Origin: Anthoceros angustus
Taxonomy: Eukaryota > Streptophyta > Anthocerotopsida > Anthocerotales > Anthocerotaceae
Direction: 5' to 3'
DNA: 64,000 nucleotides
Assembly (NCBI GenBank): GCA_010909165.1
Contig: MU008167.1
Span: 1,352,001-1,416,000 of the forward strand
In this document: positions 21,430 through 33,386 of the stretch, piece by piece
Layout: each line of letters opens with the position of its first letter
Numbering within the stretch: position 1 is the first letter of the stretch
Notes under the pieces: model-generated
Seen by the model: only the letters and a program-made list of their open reading frames with translations
What the model was told of the DNA's origin: nothing
The model's database searches: none
Translations under genes and position numbers: made by a program

Positions 21430-24400
21430 CCCCATTCCTTCTTGGCACGGCCCAAAGCCACAGCGGTGCGGCGCACCAATCGGATGATCGCGGGGACCCT
21501 TCCTCTTCCAGTGCAGCTGCGCCACCGGCGGCAGGCGGTCACCACCAAGTCTTCCTCGTCCTCCCTCTTCTCTCTCGGCCCCTGCTGATGGGCCCTCAAG
21601 GTTGGATCTGCTTGGGGTTGGTGTGTGGCTCTCCCCACTCCCGAGTTTGGACCTCGGGACCTGTCTACTCGGTCGGACCTCTAGGTCGGTCTTCCCTCAG
21701 TCCGGTCTCACAGGCCGGCCTTCTTTGAGTCGGTCCTCGGGGCCGGACCTGAGGTCGGTCTTGGACCCAACCCTTCCACAGGGTCCGGACCTCGGGGCGG
21801 ACTCGTCACTGAGTCTGGATCCCTAAGTCGGACTTCCTTGAGGGGACCTCTCCGGCCTTTCCTCGAGTCAGGACAAAGTCAGGACCCTCACTCTGGGCAT
21901 GCCTCCTCGGGCTAGCCAGGTTCATCCTGAGCCCTCCCTTGGTTCCCGAATGCCCGGTTGCACCTTTCCCCTCTCAAGATCCTCCCTCGTCCTTCCATGC
22001 GAGGTGCAGCTTACCTCGGTGTGGCGCCCCTTCCTCCTCCGGTTCCTCCAGCTGCTCTCCTCGCGCTGCTGCTGCTGTCGTCAAGCAGCGCTCCTAGGAC
22101 TCCAGCGGTTGTCTTGTCCCGGGTCCGTCCTCCTCGCTCCTCCTTCCATCCCTTGAGTCCACCTCACCGCCTGGGGTGGCGCGGGACCTCGAGCCTTGAG
22201 GAGCTCTGCGTGGTAGTAGGCAGTCGGAATCGACTTGAGATCGCCTCCTCCACATGAGCCGGGCAGTACTCCCTCCTCCAGGTGCTCGTGGCAGGCGGAT
22301 CGCCCTTTCTTCCGTCTCGTGGCCAAGCTTACGGTATGGGCGGGCGGACTCCCTTGAGGCCGTCAAGGCTGCCTCCGTTACCTCTTGCAACCTTGGCTGC
22401 TGCTCGGCGTTCTCCTCCTCCCGTCGTTGTTCGGCTCACATTTGCGGGCCATGGGTGAGCTCCCCACTTCCACCGCAGCGGACGAGCAGCTGGCCTTTTC
22501 CTCGAGTGCCTTCCTCCCTTCTTCTTCTCTCCGGAGGTCCTCCACTTCCTTCTCAGGCGGGCGGTATCCCGTCAGGCTCACGGCTTCCGCCACGTCCTGC
22601 TGCAACGGCGTCGAACTCCTTGCACGCCCTATTCTCCTCCGTCTTCAAGCGGAGGCGTTCTCCTCTCGCTCGAAGTCTTGGATTCTCTCGTTGAGAACCC
22701 CTGCTTGCTCCGATGCATCTTGGGTTGCAACTCCAAGGTGTCCTTGTTGTCCTCCGGCTCCTGCCTCCCCTTCTACCTCCTGCTGCACCACAGGGTCCCC
22801 AATCTCCCGGGCTGGCCTCAGGCCTCCTCACGGCTCGTGCTTGCTCCATGACCACTTGCTCGGCCTTATTGGCGGCTCTCGGCCGCCTCCTCCACGGTTC
22901 GATCACGCCTAGTGATCGCGATCGGCCGCCGTGGCCTCCGCCTCCTTGGCCACCTTCACGAGCCTCTCGGCTTGGCTCTGGTCGGTCAGCTGCCTCCGCG
23001 AGATCCGCGCCCGTTCCGCTTGCGCCGGGCGTCCTCGCTTCTGCTGCGCTCGCCCCTCACTGCGAGGTCCTCCGCCCGCTTGGGCCTCCTTGGCCCTTTG
23101 TTCCTCGGTGAAGGAATTTAGTCCGGTCCTTGCGGATGGACGACCTCCCTCTCCGCCTCCGGCGTTTCCTTCCTCAATCCTGCCGAGCTTGGCCTTCCTT
23201 CTCGCCTCTGGGCTCCCTCAGCCTCTGGAGGAGGCACCATGCGCCTCGGGTGGCTTCCACCTCACAGGGCCTTCTCGGCCATCCCTTACAGACCCAGGCA
23301 TCAGTCCATGGCGGTGGCAGGACCCGTGTTTCCTCCACGGCGGCTGGCGGAGGCTCCCACAAAGTCCGTGCGGGCGGCATCTCACGTCGTCAAGGACCTC
23401 CATACCTGATCCGGAGCAAGTCGGTGGGTTCTCGGACAATCGGGACCCTTAGGTCACGAGTCTTTGGCTCGGGCTTCCCCTCCTTGGCCCTTTTGGCGCG
23501 AGCTCCTTCTCGCCCTTTTCTCCACAGGGCTCGGCGGAGGTGATGGAGTCAGGAGCACGCCCTTTGCCCCTTCACAGCCGGCGGCAGGGCTCTGGATCAC
23601 AGTGCTGCCCGGTGTCCTCCTCACTCAGGCGGCGTCCTTCGCCCTCCTTCTGCTTCCTCCTTCTTGCCACTCGTCGGCGGGGGAAGTCTTGGCAGGTGCA
23701 GCGTTGGTAAGTGGTCTTGCGTCTCTTGCTCTCTCACAGGTCGGGGCTCCTCTAGGAGTGATGGCGTGGCCTGGGGCAGGCGCTTCTGTGGGCGCTGGTT
23801 GGGGCACGGAAGGAGGAGGCGGGGTGCTTCCATACTTCCACAGGTGGTGAGGTCCGTTCGGGTATGGGTCAATCCTCGATCGTCCTCCTCCGAGTCCGTT
23901 TGGTTTTGTCGGCGGCCTCCTCCCTCGGCGCCCTTGCCCGCTCCACTTGGGAGGGCCTCAGTCCTTTCCGGGCGCTCGCTCAAGCTCTCCTTCCTTGAGG
24001 AGTTGAAATGCCCCATACATGGATCGGTATGGGGCGGCCCAGATGGCGAGGCTTCGGTCTGAGCTTGTGCCACCTGGCAGGCGAAGATAATCCTTCAGTC
24101 GCCCTCTTCCCCCTGCAGCGTGCGGGAACACAATATTATCACCAAGGTGATCCACCTTGGTGAGTAGGTTCGATGGACAATGATCGGGCCACCGCCCGAC
24201 TCGGTCCAGGTCGGATATCGACCAACCGTTGGTGGTCCGTTCGTCGAGCCTTAGCATCGGCTTCGTGGCGGACCTATCTTCCCCGCCTTGAGGGCTCGGC
24301 ACCCTCCCCTCTTCCTCCTTGGGCGGTTGTAGGCCGCCTCGGGACCTCAAGGTCCATCGCCTTGGGTCCTCCCGGAGGTTCTTGGACCGCACCTCCTTAT

Positions 24401-24800
24401 TGCGCCGCTTGCATCTTCGGGCAAACTCCGGACGGTGACTGTCAAATGTCGGACCATTGGAACACATCCAAATGCCACTCCTGCACCAATTCTCCGCTTC
24501 CTGGGCAGGCCCAAAGTCCGGATAGCGCGGGTCACAATGTTGCGCTCCACAAGGTTCCATGGCTCCCAAACTTCCGCGGGCTTTTGGGTGCCGCCTTCTT
24601 CTCCCTTGGTTGGCCCGCTTGGAGGCTGGCAGCATTGAGCCTCCTTCTTGCGTTCGCTTCTCGACCTCAGCGGTGAGCGCGCGAGCGTCCAGTGTCCCGA
24701 GATACCGAGCGGTTGCGGGCGCGAGATCGCGAAATTGTCTCGGGCGCGTGACCTTCTTCGCGACCACGCCGGGAGTAACGGGGCGGGCGCCTCTTCCACT
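21430..24800 (-). CDS. Long coiled-coil ORF inside LTR1 (frames broken)
   Basis: Minus-strand coding sequence of about 3.4 kb runs from near 24,800 to 21,430, with frames interrupted by small indels. The N-terminal part has a 269-codon open stretch (24,767-23,958) with VEKRTQEGG and LLTKVDHLGD. The middle and C-terminal parts are rich in Ala, Glu, Arg, Lys and Gln in heptad-like runs, with KADRDHYRRDR-type words. The same protein is readable in LTR2, in the 50.6-53.8 kb copy and, more distantly, in LTR-B. I do not recognise a catalytic domain. A plant mobile domain or an extra gag-like structural role is possible but unproven. Its position inside a terminal repeat is odd. Confidence 0.55.
24139..24163. 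repeat. 25-bp near-perfect palindrome
   Basis: Inverted repeat with arms CACCAAGGTG and CACCTTGGTG around a 3-base centre, extended by one more T/A pair. It lies within the coiled-coil frame, where it encodes LTKVDHLGD. Exact copies are at 39,607-39,631 and, with the centre reversed, 53,961-53,985. Confidence 0.85.
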
Positions 24801-25188
24801 CGCCGTGCATGGCTTACTCTCGGCCTCTGGCCTACTCGGCGCCTTCGCGCGTGCCTCGGCCCCTCGCGCGCGGCAGCGTGAATATGCTATCGGCCTCGGC
24901 AGGTTCAGTCTGACCCTGCATGCCGTCCTCCACTCGAGTCGTCACGTGGCGTCGCCTGATCGTCCTTCGGCTCAACTTCTAAGTTACTTTCCTGGCGTAC
25001 TTATCACCTGGTCACAGAGTGGGTCGGACTTACCCGTCGCTGCGCCGTAGGTCATCGTTCCTCACTCGGTCGGTATACTCCGGTGCCGTCGAGTGCTAAC
25101 GCTTATTTCCTCCTTTTCGCCTCATTTTATCCTTCGCTCCACAAAAACAAACCCTACCTAATTTCTAACCCCGAAGTCCGTAGTCACA

Positions 25189-25202
25189 TACTCCCTTCTC
25201 AC
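25189..25202 (-). promoter_or_regulatory. Polypurine tract of nested element
   Basis: On minus the sequence GTGAGAAGGGAGTA directly precedes TGTGACTACGG, the start of LTR1. Position and base composition fit a plus-strand priming site of an LTR retrotransposon. It supports the LTR boundary at 25,188. Confidence 0.65.
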
Positions 25203-25221
25203 TGTTGGCGTCTCGCCAACA

Positions 25222-26206
25222 CTAAGCGTCAGTACTTTTCACCGCCATCCGTTCACCGAGTGGGCGGTTCACCATCCAAGCGGTGAGCGGACCCATTGGG
25301 GTATACCGTACGACTTGGTAAGGCCCCATCCATCGTAGGTGGAGTTTACAGGAAGTGCATATGTCGGCATCGTAAGGAGGCGGATCTCCCTCCTTCACAT
25401 ACTCCACGATTCTAAAGGCCTATCATGCCACTTGCGTTGATTACATGCCGATTGCATTATTGTTGCGCCTCTTCCGGTCCTCCGTATCTTGTACAAACTA
25501 GCAACCTCGTTGGCTCTCTTCATCCGTTAAGCGCCTTTCCATCATGACCGGAGTGTTGGCACCTCAAACTCGGGGCATAACGGGTGAGTGCCCATAGGTC
25601 GATAATACGGAGTTCGTTGCGTGGTTACCTTCTGCCGTTACGAGCGCCCATAGCGCCGATGGCGACTTTGTATCGATCGTGCGCATAGTTAACCGTCGGC
25701 TTATTGAGGATGCGGCGGATAAGTCCATTGGTCTTCTCCGTCGGTGGCCTTGGTGTAGGGGCGTTTCGATGTGTGATGCGAAATAGTCCGTCATTGCGTT
25801 ATCACATCATTGAGGAAATGGGTTCCCCCGCTTACCGGTACAGCGGACACCATACCTTGTGATGATGTTTTCGTGAGGAATTTGGCCACCGTGCTCGGTC
25901 CGTTAGTAGCGGCTTCAACCCACAGTGCGATGGTCGTTGCCACCAAGATGTACCGTGTGCACGGTGGTTGGGCATATGGTCCAGCAAGTCGATGCCCATT
26001 TCTCAAAAGGCGCTAGTGCTAGTATGGGCACTAACGGCCATTGAGTTGTGGCGTCGGCTTCCGATCCGGTGACAAGCATCACACTTCTTCACGGTGTGTT
26101 TCCCCATACATGGTGGGCCACGGTACCCGACCTCAAGATTTTCTTGGTGGTGACTGCTGTTGCATAATGTCCACCACCTAGTCCTTGTGCATCCCTTTAT
26201 TACCAC
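25222..26206 (-). pseudogene. Integrase of nested gypsy element (frames broken)
   Basis: The integrase zinc finger is at about 26,206-26,003, with a GYRGP...KHTVKKCDACHRIG stretch giving the C-x2-C half of the HHCC motif. The catalytic core is at about 26,006-25,760, with RYILVATTIALWVEAAT and GTHFLNDVI around two of the acidic positions; the second shows SGG where SDRG is usual. The C-terminal part at about 25,407-25,222 has CKLHLRWMGPYQVVR, typical of gypsy integrase tails. Small indels split it into several frames. It is immediately followed by the purine tract and LTR1. Confidence 0.8.
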
Positions 26207-26456
26207 CTCCGTTTCCTTTGTTGGAGGTACCTTCGTTCCACATCGGCTACCTTAAAGATGCAGTTATCTGAGGAAAGGCGGCGTAGTGCACAAAGGCTGG
26301 ACCGGTTCGATTCGTTGGGTAGCTCCATCTCCCATAGGTACCGTTCCAACTCCGCGTAAGAGGGCCGCCCTGCGTCGCTCCCTTCTCCGTGGGTCCGTCA
26401 CCGACTTGGGTTTGTCTGTGCTCCTCTACCTCCTCCTCTATCGCGCCACCAATTCC

Positions 26457-28045
26457 TCATCCGGAAGGCGTCCTCTTGATCCTGCGGGGGGCTCCGTCTT
26501 TAATCTGGATAAAGTCGGCGTTGGTGTTGCCGTCCTTGCCTAGTCTCCACCTCAAATGTGAACTCCTGTAGCAGAATCCACCTTTAATGGACAAGTCGCC
26601 TTGTTCACCAAATGCTTGGTAGTGATCAACATAGAACACAAACTCATTGGGCGGTAGTACGAATTTCTTAGCGTATACCATTCCCAATGCCTCTCGCTCC
26701 GTAGTAGTGTACCTCCGTTCGCGTCGTGGTATCTTCCAGTAGATTGGGTGATCCCTCCGTTTATCATCTTTTGGTGAGCACTACCCGATGGCGGTGACAC
26801 ATCCACGTACACATGGAATCGCTTCCCCGGTCCGGTCCTTTGAGTCTGGGGCCGACAGTGGTGCAGGTCTCGAATGCCGCCTCCCTTTACGGCGTCGGTC
26901 CATTCCTCCTCCTTCTGAGTAGCTCCTTGGCACAGGCCCGCTTTGCAAAATCTTGTATGAAACGCCTATAGTAACCACCATGCCCGGGGAATCCCGTAAC
27001 TCCTTCAAGTTCGTTGGTGGGCTGCGAGGTGGATGACTTTCACCTTGTCTTGGTCCACCTCTATCCCTCTTACACTCGGTGCCCCAACAAGATTCCCTCT
27101 GTCATGCAGTAGCATTCTCGGGATGCGCAGTTGAGTCTCCTACATCGTTCCAAACACTTCCAAATGTCACGTGTTTGTCCTCCTCTCGTGCACACAGTCG
27201 TCCAAGAACACCTCCATGAAGTCCCTCGGGAATTCCGGAAGACATTGGTCACCATCCGCATAAATGATCCGGGTGCTCTGTCATCCGAAGGCACTCCGTT
27301 TGTAGGCAAGCGTCCCCACTCCGTGGTGAATGTTGTCTTATCGGTCAGGCTCCCTTAGGTTATGGGTTGTGGCCGGAGTAGCCGTCAAGAAGGAGTAGGT
27401 ACTCGGCACCACCTTGTCGATATGTCGTCCACAAAGGGCATGGGAAATGGTCCTTTTCGTGGCGGCGTTAAGCTTTCTCCGATCTGGGACCGAATCGCCC
27501 TGCTTGCTTCCGACCACAATGGGCGCCACCACTCCTTGTTCACGATTGGGAAGATGATGTCGCTTCCGGATACTTATCCGGGACTTCCTTGACCTTGGCG
27601 AGTGCTTGGGATTGATTTATCTTGCCTAATCCGAACAGGCACCGCTCCTGGCTTCAGATCTATCCGGTGTTAGCCTTTGTTTGAATGCCTTTCATATCCG
27701 TGACCTTGAAAGCAAACACCCCGCTGAATTCCCCCAACAACTGTGTGAGGTCTCGTTTTAACCCCTCGGCATGCCCTTGCGAATTTGAGGAATTTCCTGG
27801 CGAACCTCCACGTCTTCCACATCGTCGGGTTGAGTCTCCCTTTCTCTTCGCCGCTCGTCCAAAAGTCGTCCTCCATCAGGGTTCATCTTCACGCATTCCC
27901 CACTCCGAAGAGCTCGTCAGTGAAGCAGGTTACTTCTACTTCCCCGTCCTCTCTGGACCCTCCTCTTGATTGCCTTCCCGGCTCTTGTTCCGAGTCCACC
28001 CTAAAACAATCGATGACCTCCTCGTCCACCTCGCAATCGTCAGGA
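26457..28045 (-). pseudogene. Gypsy RT/RNase H, tandem copy 1
   Basis: Minus-strand order: RT N-terminal linker (about 27,876-27,670), with a DMKGI-like segment in the companion copy; RT palm (27,532-27,070), with PIVV...DRRKLNAATKR and the catalytic FLDD at 27,207-27,196; thumb/connection (27,008-26,781), with PGMV...Y; RNase H (26,812-26,457), with ANEFVFYVDH-like sequence. About 1.44 kb of this (26.6-28.05 kb) is repeated directly at 28.05-29.48 kb. Frames are broken by small indels. Confidence 0.8.
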
Positions 28046-29485
28046 CAAATGCCTTGTTCACCAAATGCTTGGCCAGTGATCAACATAGAACACAAACTCA
28101 TTGGGCGGAAGGTAGTCTGAATTTCTTAGCATATACCAATGCCTCTCGCTCCGTAGTAGTGTACCTCCGTTCGCGTCGTGGCTGTCTTCCGCGTAGTAGA
28201 TTGGGTGATCCCTCCGTTTATCATCTTTTGGTGAGCACTACCCGATGGCGGTGACACATCCACGTACACATGGAATCGCTTCCCCGGTCCGGTCCTTTGA
28301 GTCTTGGGGCAGCGGAGTGGTGCAGGTCTCTGAATCGCCTCCCTTTACGGCGTCGGTCCATTCCTCCTCCTTCTGAGTAGCTCAGTTAGCACAGGCCCGC
28401 TTTGCAAAATCTTGTATGAAAACGCCTATAGTAACCTACCATGCCCGAATCCCGTAACTCCTTCAAGTTCGTTGGTGGGCTGCGGGGGGGATGACTTTCA
28501 CCTTGTCTTGGTCCACCTCTATCCCTCTTACACTCGGTGCCCCAACAAGATTCCTCTGTCATGCAGTAGCATTTCTCGGGATGCGAGCACGTTGAGTCTC
28601 CTCTACATCGTTCCAAACACTTCCAAATGTCACGTGTTTGTCCTCCTCTCGTGCACAGTCGTCCAAGAACACCTCCATGAAGTCCCTCGAATTCCGGAAG
28701 ACATTGGTCACCATCCGCATAAATGATCCGGGTGCTCACATCGAAGGCACTCCGTTTGTAGGCAAGCGTCCCCACTCCGTGGTGAATGTTGTCTTATCGG
28801 TCAGACTCCCTTAGGTGTATGGGTTGTGGCCGGAGTAGCCGTCAAGAAGGAGTAGGTACTCGGCACGCCACCTTGTCGATGTCGTCCACAAAGGGCATGG
28901 GAAATGGTCCTTTTCGTGGCGGCGTTAAGCTTTCTCCGATCTGGGAGACCCGAATCGCCCTTGCGCACGACCACAATGGGCGCCACCCACTCCTTATTTA
29001 CGATTGGGAAGATGTCGCTTCCGGATACTTATCCGGGACTTCCTTGACCTTGGCGAGTGCTTGGGATTGATTTATCTTGCCTAATCCGAGCAGGCACCGC
29101 TCACGGCTTCAGATCTATCCGGTGTTAGCCTTGTTTGAATGCCTTTCATATCGTGACCTTGAAACCTTGAATTCCCCAACAAGCGTGTGAGGTCTCGTTT
29201 AACTCGGCATGCCCTTGCGAATTTGAGGAATTTCCACAGGCGAACCTCCACGTCTTCCACATCGTCGGGTTGAGTCTCCCTTTCTCTTCGCCGCTCGTCA
29301 AAGCCATCGTCCTCCATCCGGGTTCATCTTCACGCATTCCCCACTCCAGAGCTCGTCAAGTGAAGCAGGTTACTTCTCGTTCTACTTCCCGTCTCTGCTG
29401 GACCCTCCTCTTGATTGCCTTCCCGGCTCTTGTTCGCCGCGAGTCCACCCTAAAACAATCGATGACCTCCTCGTCCACCTCGCTC
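28046..29485 (-). pseudogene. Gypsy RT/RNase H, tandem copy 2
   Basis: This direct repeat of 26.6-28.05 kb is offset by about 1,450 bp. It has the same parts: RNase H start, thumb with DSGMVGYYRRFHTRFCKAGL, palm with FLDD at 28,669-28,658 and RKLNAATKR, then the N-terminal linker with VKRDLTRLLGNSRF and MKGIQTRLTPDRSEAV. The two copies differ by many 1-5-base indels and few substitutions. An element with two RTs in series would not be expected to work. The duplication is either secondary or an assembly product. Confidence 0.8.
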
Positions 29486-30660
29486 CAAAGGCGTCCCTCA
29501 TTAATCCATCTCCTCCTCGACCACGTGATTTTGGGAAAGGGTAGTCCTCATTCGTATCCTCGCGTTCATCGTCCCCTTGTCTTGGCGGAGGTGTACCCCT
29601 ACGTGGTCTTGTGGTTTCTCACAGTGTGTCCTTACTCCAGTGTCGCTACCGTCCTTCCCTCACCTTGGATCCCGGTCCACGGCTTGAAGTGTATCTCCTT
29701 CCGTCGTAGTGTAGTTTTGTCGGCGAGGGTAAGGCCGCTAGCGGGACCTCATAGTCCGGCGGGTGATGCGACAAAATCTAATGTATAGGGGCTCGCTATG
29801 GTGGCTTGGACTCGGACAACTCCCTGGCGCTCGCGCGACATGTCGCCATCCACGAGGGTTTTGGTGGATGGCTCGAAGGTGGTGAACCCGGCCGTCTTGC
29901 GGTGGCCTCGGTGATGAGGTTCACTCGACCCGTGTCTAGAGGCACGTTTTAATTACACACCCGCAATTTCCACTGCTGGCGCGAGTCGTATGAGATCGAC
30001 CCTTACCTCCACGTTCTTGCCCTTAGGACCAAGGGTTCCGCGTGGTTGCGTTTCCTGATGGCCTTCCGGACTTCACAGCCGATGCCGGGTTGTCCTTTAA
30101 CAAGCGCCTAAGGGACACCAAGTGTTGTTGGTCCATCATCAAGTCGGCCACCTTGAAAGGGCGGGTGGTTCTCTGCGTCACGCGTTCGCCTTGTCTCCTC
30201 CGGCGTTTGGCTCTTGCGTGGTGGCGGACTAGGTCTGTCGGAGTTCTTCTTGAAGCATCTCGGTCACTTCCGGACCATCCGGTGGAAGCTGCGGCGTTGC
30301 CGTGGGTGAGTCGCTTCTCGGAGACTCCGGTGGCTTTTGGGGGTTCTTCTCTGGCGGGCTGCCGGTTTAACTCGTCCTCTTTGGCGGGTTCGGCTTCCCA
30401 GGTGTTCCGTCCTCCGTATCCGTGGGACTATCCCATTTTCTTCCTCTTACTGTCTCCGTTCCTTCGCTCCTTTCGGCGACTCGGGTTGACACTTCCGGTA
30501 CCTCAGTCCGCCTTCTTCTCCTTAGCGAACTTGCTTACCACCTCGTTCGAGCTCCTCGGTGCCTCCTCCCCTCCGTTGTCGTCTTCAATTTGTACAGTAG
30601 CCTTAGGGAGGGCGTGGTGGTCTTGGCTCCCAGTAGGGTTGCGTGGCGTCGTCCTCGGCG
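29486..30660 (-). pseudogene. Retropepsin region, tandem copy 1
   Basis: The aspartic protease active site PLDTGRVNLITEA is readable, with the DTG codons at 29,936-29,928. The segment 29,725-30,655 is repeated directly at about 30,660-31,610 (offset about 938 bp). Surrounding protein includes a VADLMMDQQHLVSLRRLLKD-type upstream part. The region lies between gag and RT, as expected. Confidence 0.7.
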
Positions 30661-31615
30661 AGGCCCGGCCAAGCTAGCAGGACCTCCGAGTCGGCGGGTC
30701 CATGACGACAAAATCTAATGTATAGGGGCTCCGCTATGGTGGCTTGGACTCGGACAACTCCCTGCTGGCGCTCGCGCGACATGTCCGCCATCCACGAGGG
30801 TTTTGGTGGATGGCTCGAAGGTGGTGAACCCGGCCGTCTTGCGGTGGCCTCGGTGATGAGGTTCACTCGACCCGTGTCTAGAGGCACGTTTTAATTACAC
30901 ACCCGCAATTTCCACTCACTGCTGGCGCCCGAGTCGTGAGATCGACCCTTACCACGTTCTTGCCCTTAGGACCAAGTTCCGCGTGGTTGCGTTTCACGAT
31001 GGCCTTCCGGACTTCAGCCGATACTTGGTTGTCCTTTAACAAGCGCCTAAGGGACACCAAGTGTTGTTGGTCCATCATCAAGTCGGCCACCTTGAAAGGG
31101 CGGGTGGTTCTCTGCGTCACGCGTTCGCCTTGTCTCCTCCGGCGTTTGGTCTTGTGGTGGCGGACTACAGGTCTGTCGGAGTTCTTCTTGAAGCATCTCG
31201 GTCACTTCGAACCACATCCGGTGGAAGCTACGTTGCCGTGGGTGAGTCGCTTCTCGGAGACTCCGGTGGCTTTTGGGGGTTTCTTCTCTGGCGGGCTGCC
31301 GGTTTAACTTCGTCCTCTTTGGCGGGTTCGGCTTCCTTGGGTGTTCCGTCCTCCGTATCCGTGGGACTATCCCATTTTCTTCCTCTTACTGTCTCCGTTC
31401 CTTCGCTCCTTTCGGCGACTCGGGTTGACACTTCCGGTACCTCGGGTCCGCCTTCTTCTCCTTAGCGAACTTGCCCGTACCACCTCGTTCGAGCTCCTCG
31501 GTGCCTCCCACTCCGCCCATTGTCGTCTTCAATTTGTACAGTAGCCTTAGGGAGGGCGTGGTGGTCTTGGCTCCCAGTAGGGTTGCGTGGCGTCGTCCTC
31601 GGCGAGGATTCGGAC
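30661..31615 (-). pseudogene. Retropepsin region, tandem copy 2
   Basis: This is the second copy of the protease segment. DTG is at 30,878-30,870, within an open frame of 94 codons (30,887-30,603) that also has PPKPSWMADMSRERQQGVV. Upstream on minus, 31,120-30,878 encodes PFKVADLMMDQQHLVSLR and KGKNVVRVDL. It differs from copy 1 by small indels. Confidence 0.7.
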
Positions 31616-33160
31616 ACAGTCTTGCGCATGTGCCCACCTTACAATCTCCACAGGTTCAAAGTCTCCCGTTACCTTATGCGGTGGGGTATGGGCAGGCGTT
31701 GGAGTAGTGTCGGGGTTCCCAGTTCCAAGACCACCGCCACGAGAATTCTGGAGGGCTCCCATGCGGTCTTTGCAGTCGATGGCAGACGGACCAGCTGTGG
31801 GGTACATCGTCTGGGATACGTGGTCGGTTGTGCTTCTTGCACTTGGTATCATCCTCCATTCCTCGGACTCTTCCCGTAGTCGTACTCCACAGTTCCACGG
31901 ACCACGCCGCCGAGAATTCTGGAGGGGCTCCCATGCGGTCTTGCATCGGAGGTCGATGGCAGACGGACCAGCTGTACATCGTCTGGGATACCGGTCGGTT
32001 GTGCTTCTTGCTTGGTATCGTCCTCCTTGTTCCTCGGACTCTTCCCGTAGTCGTACTCCACGGTTCCGGGTGCGGAGGCGGTTGGCCTTGAATGCCCATG
32101 TTGGTGACACACCGCAGATGAGTCGGACCGTGGTGGCCGCCGCGTTCTTTATCCTTCACGGTTGATCGTCAACTCCTCCACCCTCTTCATTACCGTTCTA
32201 GATCTTCCCTCGCTACTTCCTTCAAAAGGGTCGGCGGGACCTCTCGTCAGGCGGGCATCATGACCTCCTTCTTTTCCACCCTCCGTCGACTCGGGCTTCT
32301 TCTTCTTTATTTTGAGGTTCTTCTTCTTCCATGACCTCCTCGGATTCTTCTTGAGTCCTCTTCCTCTTCCTCCGTGTGCCTCGGTCTCATCCTCCTCTCG
32401 TCAGGGTTCTTCATCTTGATCCGACCCCGTTTCTTCTTCTTCTTTCCTCCTGGAGGAGTCCTCGGCCGTCGTTGGTGCATCGATTCTTCATAGTTCTCCG
32501 CCCGGACCTTGCTCACATCTTTCTGCCAGCGGCACGTGCTTAGCCATTGGCTTGGATAAGCCAGTGCGAACCAACGTCTGCTTTGCATGGTAGTGTGGTG
32601 GGGTGCGGTCCGGGCGGAGAGCGTTCGATGTCTGATCCCAACTTCTCCGTCTTTCCTCTTGGTTCTCGAGTTTGGACAAGACATAGCCTTCTTGATCGAT
32701 TCGCGGAATCTTTCTAAAGGCATCCTTCAATCTTGAAGGTTGCGAGTGCGTTACGGGCGGTCGGTATTTCCTCCGATACCAGCGGCGTGAGGACCCCTTG
32801 GAGCAGTGAATGAGCATGCGAACCTTCTCCGTTGAAGTTTGCGACACAAAATCCTCCACGAAGGTTTGACGTCTCTCCTTCTTACCTCCAAAGAGAATCG
32901 CTTGCTTGGTCGGCGTTGTTGCCGTCGCGGTGAGGGATGAGGAACCTCCCCCTGCGACTTGGTCTGCGTCCTCCTCTCGATCCGACAACTCCACCACACT
33001 TACCTATTGGCTGGTGTCCTCGCCTCGAGCTCGTCGTCTCTCACGTGCTGCGCTCGGGCGCTCGGCGATCTGGCGTCCGACTCTCTCGGTAATTCTTCCT
33101 TAACTACCTCCGTCCTCCACGCATCCGCAGCTCTGAGCGATTTCATTCCCGACAGCGCCA
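31616..33160 (-). pseudogene. Gag of nested element, with decayed zinc knuckle
   Basis: Gag starts just after the primer site, with MKSLRSVDAWRTEVVKEELP (best seen after the PBS copies at 33,363 and 34,291). It continues with a 169-codon open part (32,997-32,488) that has REEDADQVAGGGSSS and KERRQTFVEDFVSQ. A Lys/Arg/Glu-rich low-complexity part follows at 32,270-32,460. Near 31,660-31,617 a CGDCKVG...HMRKT-like stretch looks like a frame-shifted CCHC knuckle. An internal direct repeat of about 171 bp lies at 31,712-32,060. Confidence 0.65.
33143..33160 (-). promoter_or_regulatory. Primer-binding site, copy 1
   Basis: Minus-strand TGGCGCTGTCGGGAATGA follows the LTR end ...CACATTT. It resembles the TGGCGCCGTTGCCGGGGA-type site, complementary to tRNA-Asp, used by many plant gypsy elements, but not perfectly. 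Two further copies are at 33,363-33,382 and 34,291-34,310. Confidence 0.6.
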
Positions 33161-33362
33161 AAATGTGGCGCGACTTTCGTGATAGTAGGCGCGCAATCCG
33201 TGTCGTTGTAGGAAGAAGTCCGTTCCCAAAGGAATGATAGGCTCCGTTTGCGTTTGGTGATTCCTCACTGCGCTCGGGCGCTCGGCGATCTGGCGTCCAA
33301 ACTCTCTCGGTAATTCTTCCTTAACTACCTCCGTCCTCCACGCATCCACGCTTCTGAGCGAT

Positions 33363-33382
33363 TTCATTCCCGACAGCGCGCC
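33363..33382 (-). promoter_or_regulatory. Primer-binding site, copy 2
   Basis: Same site as at 33,143, with one extra GC (TGGCGCGCTGTCGGG...). It lies in a direct repeat of about 222 bp (33,046-33,267 and 33,268-33,490) covering gag leader, PBS and LTR edge. Confidence 0.55.
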
Positions 33383-33386
33383 AAAA

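Larger units (their letters stand above)
20729..25188 (-). repeat. LTR1 (3' LTR) of nested element
   Basis: This 4,460-bp repeat starts TGTGGCC and ends in CACA. It matches LTR2 and a third partial copy at 50.6-53.8 kb. The left 0.7 kb is LTR-like, with the conserved word GGCCGGTATGGCCAAGCG. About 21.65-21.9 kb is a GC-rich array of GGACCTCGGGG/GTCCGGACCT-type words. The rest overlaps the coiled-coil coding region. A polypurine tract abuts the right end. Confidence 0.75.
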
